Shown one piece after another: positions 1-11,702 of a stretch of 64,000 bases of DNA. Both the position numbers and the translations under genes were made by a program. Source of the DNA: Oscheius onirici (lineage: Eukaryota; Nematoda; Chromadorea; Rhabditida; Rhabditidae); the NCBI GenBank assembly GCA_932521025.1, contig OW051473.1, positions 4,836,001 to 4,900,000 of the forward strand, written 5' to 3'. Below the pieces are notes generated by a model that had not been told where the DNA came from, did no database searches, and saw only the letters and a list, made by a program, of their open reading frames with translations. How positions within the stretch are numbered: position 1 is the first letter of the stretch; the number at the start of each line of letters is the position of its first letter.

Positions 1-1920
1 CATCAGAATGAAGCAAGTAATAATTTAGGGAAAAAACTTTTGAATAGAAAATGGAACGATCGCAAGGAGAGGATGAAGCTTTGTTTAGATGAATAACTTG
101 TTTTGAAAAGCGAGTAAAAGAGAACAAAATATCAAAAATTCAGAACTCGTATGGATTGACTCGGTAGGATTCCAACACATTAACCTATCGACTAGTTTGA
201 ACCAATAATAACTAACACTTTATAATAGAAAATACACGATGTTTCCACGTGATATTCCCTCGACATCATCATAGTTATTGTACTTTTTCTCATGGGAGGA
301 CTAGACATTGTTTGGTGAAAGAATGTCTCACTGCAACTTCTTGTTTTCTGACGTAGTGTGTTCGAGAAGTTGTGACATAGAAGTAGGTTAAGTTGTGCCC
401 ATTCAAACTACAAAAAGACTTTGAGAAAATTCGCTGACCACGTGAAGTCTTGTGGTTACAAAAAGACAAATGTGACTTGATATCGAAAAAGGCGTTGGCA
501 AGATGAAGGTCTTTCACGACTGATGGCAAGCATAACATTCCTGTCCAGAAAGTGATTTCCCACATCAAGGATTGATTTAGATGTCACTTTCGAAGCTTTC
601 CATACCACACCCATAAACAAAATGGGCAAAGATCGTGTGTCGGAACTGGATTCTCAGTCCTTTACAAATGTTTTTGCAAGGAAGAATCTTCTCGAAGGCC
701 ATTAATAATTTGAACTCTTTGTTTTCCATGTTATTGCGGCTGCTTAGCCTTGGTAGGAATTCACAAAATGTTGCTCTAAGAACACGTGTATTTTGGCCAA
801 CGTTTTATAGATTATAATGGGGGCGCAACAGTCTCGATGATATCATAACTTTCAGTGAGTAAACGGAGAAGTACGACACCATGATAAACAGAATTGTTTT
901 TTGGGAATAGAATGAAAGTGAGTGTTTTCGTTTTCTACTAATAATCTGGGTCAACATCTAGTTAACTACAGGCATCAAAGGATCATTAAAGTACGGAGCA
1001 AGCATATTAACACGGATTCCCTACGACACCCGGTTGTTGGCTGCATGATAATGATAATGGATAGTCGGGCTATCAAGAAATATTGACAGATGGACATGGC
1101 ATGTGATGCAAGAAAAAAGAGAATCTGACGTAAGATAATCTCGACACACGACGCCGTATATTTGGTTGTTTTTGGCAGGTGATAAGCAGAACGTCCTCCT
1201 TGAACCTGTTGGCGCCGGTGGCAGGGGATGAAGCCTAGATGGCACGGCCCTCCAACGGAGTACAGCCTTGGTCGGCATTAAACTGGACTCGTTGCGTTTC
1301 TCTTCCGTACCGTTGGCAATCCTCTGTCACATCAATGATGCCACAGATCGCATCCCGTACACGCATCTTAAGCTGGTAGACAATGTGGATTGCGCTTCTG
1401 AATATGTGCTAAATGATGCGGATGAATCGAAATAGCATGTGAAAGAAACTGGTCCGAATTATCACAGCTTGCGCAACAGATCGTATTCCAAAAAGAATGG
1501 CACAAAGCCGTCTCACGTGGCACCAAGTTGAAAAAGCTGCTTTTCTAAGAGGATCAACATCGACTTTATGGCCGTCTTTGGTGACCCATGGCATATCCAG
1601 TTCATCGAAGGCAACCCCAAGGAAAAACTGATCGTTTATCATGACTGCGTATAACGACGGAAGACATTTCTTAGCGTTTCCGAGTTCCGTGTCTGCCATT
1701 CTATCCGTCTTTGGGCGGTTGAAATTGCGTTGTTGAAAACTTCGAAAGAATATGCAGTCGCTGTTGATCGCATAAAGTTTTGTAGCTGAAATAACAAACG
1801 TTACAAATAGCGCCTTTAAAGTGCCCTACCTTTAAAATATCTGTTTGACTTCTGACGTTGACTACACAGCTTCGTGCAATCTTTGAAAGTATGCTTGGTT
1901 TTGAAGACAATCTAAACTAG
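1..1920. other. Intergenic stretch, no gene supported
   Basis: Short open frames occur on both strands. Examples are a 96-codon minus frame at 1409-1699 and a plus frame at about 1240-1430. None shows a recognisable domain, signal peptide or convincing chain of splice sites. This is the sequence 3' of the M1-aminopeptidase-like gene, whose stop codon is at 1921-1923. Confidence 0.5.
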
Positions 1921-4900
1921 TTAGATACCCCCTGAAGTATGTTTCACAAACGAAGCGTAAAGCCGAGTCCAGTTGTTAACCAAGTAATCCAGAAGAAACG
2001 CTGATACAGCCTTGTTCTTGGCTGCCTCTTCAAACACGGTCACAGAGTCCAAAAGTTGAAAAAGTTGTGTAGATGGATCGGTCACAGTATTGAGTAGCCT
2101 GAAAAAGAGTTTGTGTCTGTGCCTACATGTAGTCTATGCCATATCAAGTTGTTCAGATTCAGACTGCACGCAAGTGCAGATAACAAGTTCTCTCTTTCCT
2201 TGAACGCGGTTTCTCGTTGATAGAATGATAATAGCTAAACCGGTTTCATCACCAGTTTGTTAATTAATCTTACTGAATTGAAAGCACTTTCATTGTTTTT
2301 CACCTCACTGCAATAGACAGCCTTCCGGAGCGAAGGTGTGACTCTGAAAAAAAAACTTGGTTCATCTCGAAAGGAATGTTGTTACATTGCACAATTACTT
2401 GTCAATAGAGTTTTGGAAGTGTTGCAAAGCGTATCAACTTGTTGTTGATAGATCGTTCTCATTTCTGCACAACTGTCTGTGATGGAACAATATGACAGAA
2501 ATATCAGTTCATCTCGTTGTCTGAAACGGAAAAATAAGTGTTTCCAGGAACTCCATACGTGTCGTAAATTATACCATCGTTAAGATAGGTCTGAGCGATT
2601 GATGTGGGTAAATAAGACGAATACAAAGGTTTCAAAAGGGAAACGTGGTAATCCTAAAGCATACTTTTTGAAAATGAGTACGTTTACCTGCGCGGCTTTA
2701 AAAACGTCTGAATTGGGGTCAAAGTTGTCCATGATCTTTTGAAACTCTCGCTCAAAAACAAAAAGTGGCAGATAATTCTGAAAAGGGTTACTTGTGCGAA
2801 GATAACTAACTGTCTCTTTCCGTATGTACGTCATAATGGAGAATAAAGTGTCATAGTCAAATCTTCCAATTGCTGCCAATGCAAAACTGTCTCCAATTAA
2901 AACTGATCTAGTCCGGTTTGAAAACATCTGACAAGGTGATTTGAATATTTTGAACTTTTCCTACCAGATGATCCATTCGCATTTGAGTCGAAATCATCTG
3001 CCAGTCACGAAGAGAATAGTTCTGTCTTATTACTGTATAGCCGTTCGCATTCAAAACAGCAATTTGTCCAGAGTCTTGAAGAAACAAGGGCGAGTCGCGA
3101 GTGAGCCAGTAAAGTACCGGGCTCGATTTGCCTCTCTGGATCCACAAAGGCACATCCCACTTGTAGCTGAAATAATAGAATGAGCAAACAGAATTTTATA
3201 TACCCAAATCCGTTCTGATCCTGAGTATACAATGTGCTATTTTGAAAAGGTAATGGTTCCTGCGTTATGCGAATCATAGTGGAATTTACATGCTTTAAAG
3301 TAACCAGCGGATAGCCTTTTTGGAAAATCCATTGAGGAATGAATGTCATAAGGTCGAGCGTGGTGCCATTTTCTCCTAAAGACATTTTTGTTGTTACGTT
3401 AGCATACCTGTTAGATTCTTTGGGATTACATTGTTGAGCTCTTCGAAGAAATCCAAAGAATTAGCAGACTGATTGGCATATTTCACAGCAAAATTCTTTA
3501 CGCCCTTGAGGAAAGTATCTGCCCCCAGAATGGCTCTGATCATAAGAAGAATTGAAGCACCCTAAAAAAGATTTTACTTGACTCATATTTAGGTACTTTT
3601 TGCGAAAGTGCTTCATTTTCCAATGTGTAAAGAGCAGCTGTGGATGATAATTTACGGGTCAATGCCAAATCATTTCGATGTTCGAGTGCTCTGCTGAAGT
3701 CATCAACCAGAAATCGGTCGAACTAGATTGACATTAACATTAACGCAGGCAATAAACCATTCTGTAAGCACCGTTTGAAACAGAATCTGTGGCTGTATGT
3801 CCCATTAGTATAGCCAAACTGTCAGTCAGCCATTTCTCACTCCACCACTTCATTGAAACAATGTTACCGAGCCACTAAAACAGTATTTCAAAAACCTTCT
3901 CAAACTATACCTGTTTGGCCACATTTTGAGCAGTCGTCTGTGTGATTCTAATACGATCTGTTGAACTGCACAACTTTGTGTCATACAAAATGCTCGCCTC
4001 ACTGAAATATATTGTAAGTCTTGTAAACGAAGGGTCAACGTTAAAGTCAGGAGACCAAGACTGTTATCTTCACCATCTGTATCAGTACAAGCCACAATAT
4101 CTAAAGTGTTCAACTACCAGTTGAAAATGATGTTTTCGTACCCATTTTGTTTAGTACGTATTTTGTTCCTAATTTTGTTTCACAAAACTTCATCAACTTG
4201 ATAAAGTTGTCAAGTGCAAATTGAGTCTGAGCGGCTACCACTTGCTTTCTCGTATAGAGGGAGTACGCAACCTTAAATAATAATGAAGAAAGTTACAGTA
4301 GTTACCACATCTGTCTTTGTAGTTTTTGCCATATCCACGACGGCGATTCCGACATTTGACGACTGTATTTTCGGTGTTTCCAGGAATGAAGTATCGGTAA
4401 AGTTGCCATCAGTTGGATTCCTTTAAAAGACTAAAGTCATTCAGTGTCTTTCAGAATACTTGATCGTTTTTTCCATCTTCTGATTGCTTATTGCAACTGT
4501 TCCTGTAGGATGAGTGAGTTTGATTTTCCATGTGGCTTTCAGCGAGGGCTCATCGTAGCAGGGGACAACGGTTCTCGCACCAATCGGTGTGAAATTAGAT
4601 ATTTCTGCCGTCCTGAATAAAATATAAAAGTGGCACCTTTTTTTGCTTCACTTGTTTGTTGTATTTCCATCTTTGTAGTTTACGAATGACAAGCCGGAAG
4701 AGTGAGGAAACAGCTTGCCAGAATAGGCAATCTGAGTCTTAAGCTTGATATATTTTCTTCACTACGCACCTGCAGTTCGAAAAGTTCTCCGGGAAATAAC
4801 CGTCTTTGTGTTTGAAAGTGAAGCCAGTCATTTTCAGGTTGCTCCCAGAAATTGATGATGGAAATATTTGTAGAAACCTGTATACTATACACAAAAGATT

Positions 4901-5361
4901 TTTATTAAGCATTACCTTGTTGTTCAACAATGATGTCAAATTATAGGAAAGGATCCTCAAATTGACGGCGTTGAGAGTAATAAGATTTGTTTCAGAGCTA
5001 GGTGCAAACCTAATTTTTACCTTAAACGTTGCTATATCTGTCACTGCGTTCTACTTACCATCCCTTCTATTGCATACGTTTTGTCCGCTGAAAATGTCGC
5101 GTAGCCTGGTAAGTAGACTTTGAGCTGAAGGTCATACGAGCCTACAATTGGGTAAAACTGGACGCATTCGCATGTAATTCACTTGGGAACGAATTGTCTG
5201 GTAGAACAAGAACGTTGTCTGTATGAATGTCGGATAAAACATCTTCATATGTCCTAATATTTTCACTGTGTTATATTCTTCTTCACTCACGGTGTAGCTG
5301 TTGTTGACTGAGTTTGTAGTAAACTTAAGCCGACCAAAGCAGTATAGAATATGCTTAGCAT
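1921..5361 (-). CDS. Secreted M1-aminopeptidase-like protein, predicted inactive
   Basis: A multi-exon gene of the gluzincin M1 family (aminopeptidase N/ERAP type) with a disabled active site. It starts with a signal peptide (MLSIFYTALVGLSLLQTQS), so the product is secreted or at the cell surface. The N-terminal beta domain follows (YDLQLKVYLPGY), then the catalytic-domain remnant, then an ERAP1-C-like helical domain (e.g. TPSLRKAVYCSE) ending ...VNNWTRLYASFVKHTSGGI. In the remnant, the exopeptidase motif GAMENWGL reads GEDNSLGL (about 4045-4077). The zinc motif HEXXHQW reads QNVAKQW (3911-3928 plus the next exon at 3875). The third zinc ligand Glu of WLNEGFA is Asp in WLTDSLA (Asp codon 3821-3823). 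The flanking family residues (LYD, WLGN, MKWW) are intact and the frame is open, so this is not an obvious pseudogene. It probably acts by binding rather than by cleavage. Some exon joins in the first 300 codons are unresolved. It shares about 430 bp of upstream DNA with the divergent ETHE1. Confidence 0.85.
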
Positions 5362-5789
5362 TTTAAAAACGTTACGTGAACATTGGCGGAACTACAATTA
5401 TGACCTTCGTCCTAATGTTAATTCAGACAGCTGTGTTCATACTGCGGTATGTACAACAGTGCGTCTATTTGAACAGATTCCGCCCGCACGACGCGCTGTC
5501 GATGAGAGGAAGTACAGTTTTCGGAAGTTGTTAATATCACTCATTTGAAGCCATATAAGACATATAGCTGATCTTGAACATTCGGTTTCAACTTGTATCT
5601 AGTCACGTAAGATGTACGTGACTTTCACAACATGCTCTTCCTATCTCGCTGAAAGCAACAGTTCTCAGCAAACACGCTTTCAACCAAACAACATTGCTTT
5701 CGAACTAACGAATCGATTTCGTAGCGCTGTTTGTTTTGTTGTTGTTTTAAAGTTCTCTATCAGTCTCTCAAAAGCATTTGTTTCAAAGA

Positions 5790-6703
5790 ATGACCGTTTC
5801 TGGTGTCATTTTCCGTCAGGTAAGCAGGTTATCTTGTGAAACTTCTTGAATTTTCAGCTATTTGAGAAAACGTCCTCTACGTATACATATGTAATCGGTT
5901 GCACTGCTACGAGGAAGGCGCTGATCATTGATCCGGTTCAAGAAACAGCTGAACGCGATGCCAGGGCAAGGCTTACACAATTGAAAGATCATTAAAAAGA
6001 TATTATAGATTTTACGAGAGTTGAATCTCGAGCCTGAGCTTGCTCTAAACACCCATGTTCATGCCGACCACATAACGGGAACTGCTATTCTAAAGAAATA
6101 TTTTCCTCAGATAAGATCTGCTTTGGCTAAAAGCTCAGGAGCAAAAGCTGATGTTCTGCTCGAAGCAGGACAGACTATTTCAGTTGGAAAACAAGAACTC
6201 GAGGTCAGGCCGACTCCCGGCCACACAAACGGTACCGAAACGTTACATTTTTACGTTTTCATTCCAGGATGTGTCTCTTATGTTGATCACGCCAACACCA
6301 GAGCGTTCACTGGCGACGCTTTGTTGATTCGTGGCTGTGGGCGAACTGACTTTCAACAAGGCAATTCCAGAACTCTCTACAAGTCAGTATGGGAACAGAT
6401 TCTAAACCTTCCCGATGACTATCTTCTTTACGTCGGTCACAACTATGAAGGCATTCTACTTACAACGGTGAAACATTAGTTTTCCGACTTGTAAGTGCCT
6501 AATTTAGGTTTGGGAGGAGAAGAAGTACAATCCAAGACTGACCAAATCGGAAGACGAGTTCGTCGAAATAATGGCAAAATTGAATCTCGAATATCCGAAG
6601 CAAATTGGTAGGACAAATTATAAAACCATTATAAACAAAACTTTCAGACAAAGCTGTACCTGCCAACATGGTTGACGGTGAAGTGGGAAGCGCCAAAAAG
6701 TAA
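5790..6703 (+). CDS. ethe-1: Persulfide dioxygenase ETHE1
   Basis: Oxidises glutathione persulfide to sulfite in sulfide breakdown, using a mononuclear iron in a metallo-beta-lactamase fold. Exons read as 5790-5819, 5858-5965, 6009-6231, 6268-6467, 6508-6607 and 6648-6703. The product starts [20 protein letters not shown], matching the family's RQMFEP region. It keeps the metal motif THVHADH, then [22 protein letters not shown] and the late histidine in VGHNYEG, followed by NPRLT and VPANM. The first exon has only ten codons, so no long mitochondrial leader is visible; the protein may be cytosolic or have an alternative 5' exon. The intron 5966-6008 uses a GC donor (CAGG|GCAAGG). It is divergent from the M1-like gene. 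Confidence 0.93.
5966..6008 (+). other. GC-AG intron of ETHE1
   Basis: Family alignment forces the join RDAR|ILREL. The only donor that gives it is GC (CAGG|GCAAGG), with acceptor ATTATAG. The intron is 43 nt. The other ETHE1 introns visible here use GT. Confidence 0.8.
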
Positions 6704-6732
6704 ACATACAAGTTTGATGCTTAATAAATATT

Positions 6733-8088
6733 TTATTTTACATTTTTAGCTAGAGAAATAACAGCGTAGATGAATGACGTGATAAAGGCTACAGCAGCAA
6801 ATCTCTTTTTCCAATCATTTTGCAGGTTTCGACTGGTTTCCACAATTTTTGATCTATCTGACCTGGAGGCTACAAAGTTCGTAAACTTCCACGCCAGTAG
6901 TATAATGCTACACATGTAGCGAGAATACAGAAAGGTGGCTAAATGGTAGATTGAGCAACAGAAATGGCAGAAGACTTACCTGTGGCATACCAGTCATAGT
7001 TTGTCGTATTTTTATCAACAAATTTCATATATGGTAGGTACGCGGGTAAAAGAGCAGCTTGATGTACCGCATTTGCTCCCAAGATGAACATTCCAGCATC
7101 GAGAATTGATAGCGCTGGAAATAACCAAGATGTTCGTAAGGAAGCAAATACCTATAGAAGGGATAACAAAAGTAAGAAGAGCTTTGGGCGAATCTCTGAC
7201 GATTTTGAATTCGTACTTGAATTCCGTATAGTCTTCACTGAAACAAATTTCCTTATTAAAAAGGTGCAACTTTAACTTTTTGATCGCTGTACTCCAAAAA
7301 GAAGCCAACTTATGCCCCTGAGCTGTTTCGTTAATATGTGAGGACCAGACGGTCTGTCTATCTGTAACTCTGTATTCTTCTTAAGTTTGATACTTACTGA
7401 AGTAATCCGTTTTATCCGTTCCATGATTCAGATAAACTGATTGTCCACAGGAATATTGGTCAAATGGAAAGTTTTTCGTTTTTTGAATACAGTTGATTTT
7501 GATAACCATGGGCTCCGTGTAGATCATATTTCCCTCAGGAGAAACCACTAGACGAGCTTTGGTCTTTTGTTTTTGATAACTACAGATGTATTTTTTAAAA
7601 AAGTCGAAAACAGACCCATTATCCATAGTTTGCATTTTCTTTACTAGGGCTGGAAACCAAGTGGTTTTCTCTACTTCCGACCAATTTGTGCTGTTCTTTT
7701 CCAAGACGACTTCTCTTCCAACGTGATTTTTCCTTTTATCATTCCAAACCTAAAACGATCTTGCACAATCCTGGACTAGAATTACAATTTGGAAAAGTCC
7801 TGTAACAGAAAGGATCCGATTGTAAAAGTTCTAAAACTGTAGAGCTTAGAGAACAATGGGAATTACCATTTCTGTAGAATCAATATGCAAATAAACAAAA
7901 GCTTTTGCAGCGCTTGTAGGCGGATAATGGTGTTCGTAGTCGAAATATTGTCCAGGATTTGAAAATTCTGTTAGGCAATTATGCATTAGACACATTAAGT
8001 ACAGAGAAGCATTACAACAGTCTGATGTTGGCGGCTGTGGCATGACTGTGAATGTTAGAGGGAAATTTGATTCCATGTATAAACTCAC
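6733..8088 (-). CDS. Divergent Cys-loop ligand-gated ion channel subunit
   Basis: A pentameric ligand-gated channel subunit of the nematode lgc type, acting at the plasma membrane. The extracellular domain carries VWNDKRKNH (the family's W-x-D-x-R segment), a tryptophan-containing loop (TTWFPAL) and a canonical Cys-loop with 13 residues between cysteines and FPFD inside (CIQKTKNFPFDQYSC, about 7447-7492). TM1 is LLTFVIPSIALSILDAGMF, spanning a 37-nt intron. A short hydrophobic segment (NAVHQAALLPAYLPYM) sits where the pore helix should be. TM3 runs through FLYSRYMCSIILLAW. The cytoplasmic loop has only about 25 residues, and TM4 is FAAVAFITSFIYAVISLA before the stop at 6733-6735. The pore helix lacks the usual Leu/Ser/Thr-rich pattern, so ion selectivity cannot be guessed. 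The 5' end is uncertain; no signal peptide is seen, so a first exon may be missing. Confidence 0.75.
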
Positions 8089-8099
8089 TTCTCATTCGT

Positions 8100-9576
8100 A
8101 CTTCATTCTGTATACTTTCTACGATAGAGGACAGTTATACGCGCATTTGTGGTAACTTTTAACTCTGCAACGAGTTCCAGTTGCAGTTTCACTACCGACA
8201 ATGTTTTTCCTGATCAACAAATGTCCTCTGACTTGACCCTCGCAGTTCGAAGATTTCCTGTTCGCGCCCGTCACCTGATTCACGCACAGCGACCAACAAG
8301 AGAGTGTACCAACTAGGGGAGAAAGAGACACCACTCGCGAGATGGACTGTTGTAACACATGAGGCGCAGGAGATGCCCCGACGAGAGAGTGCGCACTCGT
8401 GAGAGACGCGATGCCCCCGTCAGCTGAGTCCGGGCCGACTCGTGGTCGATATGGAAGAAAAACTCTTAATTTCTACTTTCTTCCATATTTGTCGATCTTA
8501 CAAAATGTTATTTTCTTCTTTTCGTGTGACCATAACCAGTCTTTGCATTGAGAGACGAAAACAGTAAACTGTACAACGAGCTGCAGGTCTCTTAAACCTT
8601 ATCTCTTCACATTTTCAATTTCTTGACAGCAACGAACACCGCGGAGTGTATGTACTCATATTTGAACTATTCTTTCGAAGCGATTTTGCTGCCATTGTCA
8701 GTCGGGCAGTGTTCGATAGTGGCGGCTAGGTTGCCCTCTTACTGCGCCCAGTCTCTATAGAGGTTCCTCTCGAGGGCACATCTTTTCGACTCTCATATGG
8801 AAGACATTTTTGATTACTGTTCTTTCCTACTTACTATGCTTCAATGTGTCATATATTTCAGCCTTTTTCATGACACGTTAAATCCAAATAAAGAATTGTG
8901 TTGTGGCCGATACTCATAGGTGTTTGGCTGTCCCCATCAAAGCAAAGGCGTCACATTGTTGATATCTATACTATTGATCTCTCCTACTCTTTCCTTCTAG
9001 AGTAGTATCATACCAAAGTGTTAAGAGAAGCCAGTCGTCATAACAGACATCAACAAATTTCTTTGAGACTAATGATGTTTTCCGCTAAGCAGCAGTAGCA
9101 TAGATTAAAAAGATCTTTATTTACTGCTTATTTTCCTTAAATGGAAATCGGAATTGAGTCTTTATGGTTGCCAACGCAAATTTTTCCTGCTTTTCTAAAT
9201 TGCTGCATCGTTATTTTGACTTCGGCCGTCCTGCTTTAAGAGGTCATATTTCGTCGGTCCAATGAGCATGGATGTTCCACGTGTACTTAATACACTTTTC
9301 CACAAATATTGAGTCTCATATCAGTGTTTCAGTCCGACCCTAGTCAAAGAGATCGACTAAGTGGTCCTTGAACTTTGCAACAACCTTCGATCCCACCTTT
9401 CTCAGTGCAGCTATTGGGGCAACAGCTTCATTTACCTCAGTTGTCGTCCGAAGCTTACGGGTATTGTCTCCCCCTTACTTATTCAGGGTCGCCTTTTTCA
9501 CTGCCTTAGGAACTTGTATAACTTACGGTACGTTTGCCTAATTTTTGTATTCGAAAAGCGTTCAGCACAAACAGAC
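8100..9576. promoter_or_regulatory. Intergenic DNA between divergent genes
   Basis: About 1.5 kb between the start of the minus-strand channel gene and plus-strand MEMO1. No coding exon is supported, although a 5' exon of the channel gene could lie within 8100-8400. The 8340-8470 part is richer in G+C and carries several GAGAG and ACTCGTG words. It is the only upstream DNA available for both genes; promoter function is inferred. Confidence 0.4.
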
Positions 9577-10757
9577 ATGTCCCTCTCCAACGGTTATGGA
9601 CACGGTGGACGCGCTCGCAGCGCTTCACATGCGGGATCCTGGTACTCGGGATCTCGGAGTCAGTTAGACAGTCAGTTGACACGCTGGCTGGATGCTGCCG
9701 GAGATCGTGTTGGTGCCGCCAGAGCCATTATTTCCCCGTAAGAAGCTCATTCCGGAAATCTCATTAGCTATTTTAGCCACGCCGGTTATTCATATTGCGG
9801 GGAGACGGCCGCTTATGCCTTCAAGCAGATTGTCCCGGATAACATGTAGGCGGTTGGATATGCAAACTGTAAATCTCTTTCAGAGAGCGTATATTTATCT
9901 TCGGGCCATCACATGTGGTATCGCTGAGTGGATGTGCACTGACAACCTGCAATAAGTATCGAACACCTCTTGGAGATTTGGACATTGATATGCAAGGTAT
10001 GAGAAAAACGAACCCTGTTCATAAGCCATGTTCCAGTCAATGCTCAGCTTCAAAAAACCGATGCTTTTGAATCCATGGATCGCAACGATGAGGAAGCAGA
10101 ACACAGCATAGAGATGCAGCTACCGTTCATTGCTAAAATCTTTGAAGGGTATTTGTACAAGTTTTAGTTTGCAAAAATGGTGCTTCAGCAAAAATATAAC
10201 AATTGTACCTGTGCTTGTTGGTTCCATTTCCGGCAGTCGACAACAAATGTATGGGAAGATCTTTGTTCGGTACATTGAGGATCCGAAAAACCTTTTTGTA
10301 ATCTCTTCCGACTTCTGCCACTGGGGCTCTCGATTCCACTACACTCCTTATAATTCAAGCAGCCGGGAGCCAATTTACGAGCAGATCACAAGACTTGACC
10401 GCGAAGTATGTTGTTTACCTTTGACGGATTTTCGCTCACTTCTAAGAATGACTAATTCAAACTTTTAGGGCATGGATGCGATCGAGAGTTTGAAGCCAGG
10501 GTTGTTTTCAGACTACTTAAAAAAGACTGAAAATACTATCTGTGGACGTAATCCTATTCTTCTCATGCTGCAGGTATCCTTTCTAAAAATGTTAAGCAAG
10601 TTTTAAAATATAGGCAGCTGAGATGTTCCGTACGATGAATAATCATACACACGAATTCCGCTTCCTGAAATACTCTCAGTCGAACAAGTCTCGGTCTCTT
10701 CACGACTCTTCTGTTTCATATGCGGCTGGAGCTCTTTTCATTTACCCAAACAGCTAA
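9577..10757 (+). CDS. memo-1: MEMO1 homologue (class III extradiol dioxygenase-like fold)
   Basis: Orthologue of the MEMO1 family, which binds redox metal (copper or iron) and works in receptor signalling and redox control in the cytosol. Exons are 9577-9737, 9777-9845, 9884-9996, 10037-10148, 10189-10405, 10469-10573 and 10614-10757. All joins keep the frame, giving about 306 codons, the usual family length. Landmarks are HAGSWYSG near the N-terminus, [61 protein letters not shown] and the C-terminal [11 protein letters not shown]. The histidines of PHAGY and GPSH and the cysteine of ICGR are the residues known to bind metal in the human protein. The N-terminus adds [11 protein letters not shown] before the conserved start. 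A candidate trans-splice acceptor (GTTCAG) lies 12 nt upstream of the ATG. Confidence 0.95.
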
Positions 10758-11315
10758 TCTACTTTCCCTTTACTATCTTTGTAACCGCCTTTCATTCCGA
10801 AGCAGCTCTTGTTATACTACTACAATTGGTTCAATATGCCTACCTCTTTATGCTGTTCGAAGTTTCCGGCTTGCAACGCCAATGATGTCGAAATCATTTC
10901 CAACCCGCAAATCTTTCTTTTCTGTGTGATAAGCTTTCTACAATGAATATTCGTATTTTTGTGTTCTGCTCATTCTAAAGTTAAAGTGAAAGATAGTAAG
11001 ATGTGTAGTTTAAAGGTTAGAGATACTGTATGAAATCTCCTTTTTTGAATCCAGTTATCGCGTAAAACTTTGAAGACACGCTGGCTTTCTTAAAAATAAT
11101 CACTGATTTTTGCACCATGGAGATGCAAAAACCTCTTCTGAGAAACTCTGTGATTTGGACTTTTGCGCTTACCTACAGCTTACTCGAAGAACTGGATATC
11201 TTCATTTGCCTACACGCTGTTGTTTGCAGTGTTTCCGGTACCTTCTTCTCTTCCAAATATTTGCTGACCTCTGAACCCCAGTATTTAAGCGTGAACGAGC
11301 TATCTCAAAAGAAAC
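10758..11315. other. Intergenic, no gene seen
   Basis: 3' flank of MEMO1 and 5' flank of the small secreted-protein gene. Short plus-strand frames at 10720-10929 and 11117-11389 have no domain or splice support. Confidence 0.5.
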
Positions 11316-11666
11316 ATGAATTTTATTTTTACTCTTCTTGTATCCGTGGTATTTCTATTGTCATTAGTGTTCGCACAGCCTCCACCTAGTCCAACAAACC
11401 AGGTTAGGTCATTTTTGTATATTTTTACACTGATATGTTCAGCTTGAATGGTGCATGTACTGGAAGATGAGAGGAATCGTTAAGCCGGAATGCAAAAACT
11501 ACGACTTGACAAGGGAATCGAAACACAGTATGTTGATACTGATAAGTAATCATTCGTTAAGTTTTACCGCCTTCACTCAGCAGAGGAACACTGTCTCGAC
11601 CAAGACAGTAGTAGCGACATTATCTGCTTTCTGTACATTCAGTCAAATAAATCTTTATTTGGATAA
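11316..11666 (+). CDS. Small secreted four-cysteine protein
   Basis: Three exons (11316-11402, 11443-11527, 11581-11666) joined in frame, encoding about 85 residues. The first 20 residues (MNFIFTLLVSVVFLLSLVFA) form a clear signal peptide. A short proline-rich linker follows (QPPPSPTNQ), then a mature domain with four cysteines in EWCMYW, KPECKNY, EEHCLDQ and DIICFLY. Length, signal peptide and even cysteine number suggest an extracellular disulfide-bonded peptide. I do not recognise the family. Splice signals are good (CAG|GTTAGG, TGTTCAG, ACA|GTATGT, ACTCAG), which is why I accept it despite its size. Confidence 0.7.
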
Positions 11667-11702
11667 GAATTTCAATCACAGATGTATTACCCATATGTTA
11701 GA

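Noticed and set aside
1409..1910. Two adjacent minus-strand frames (96 and 69 codons) just 3' of the M1-like gene
   Set aside because: The M1-like gene already ends with a typical family C-terminus at 1921, and the frames show no family features.
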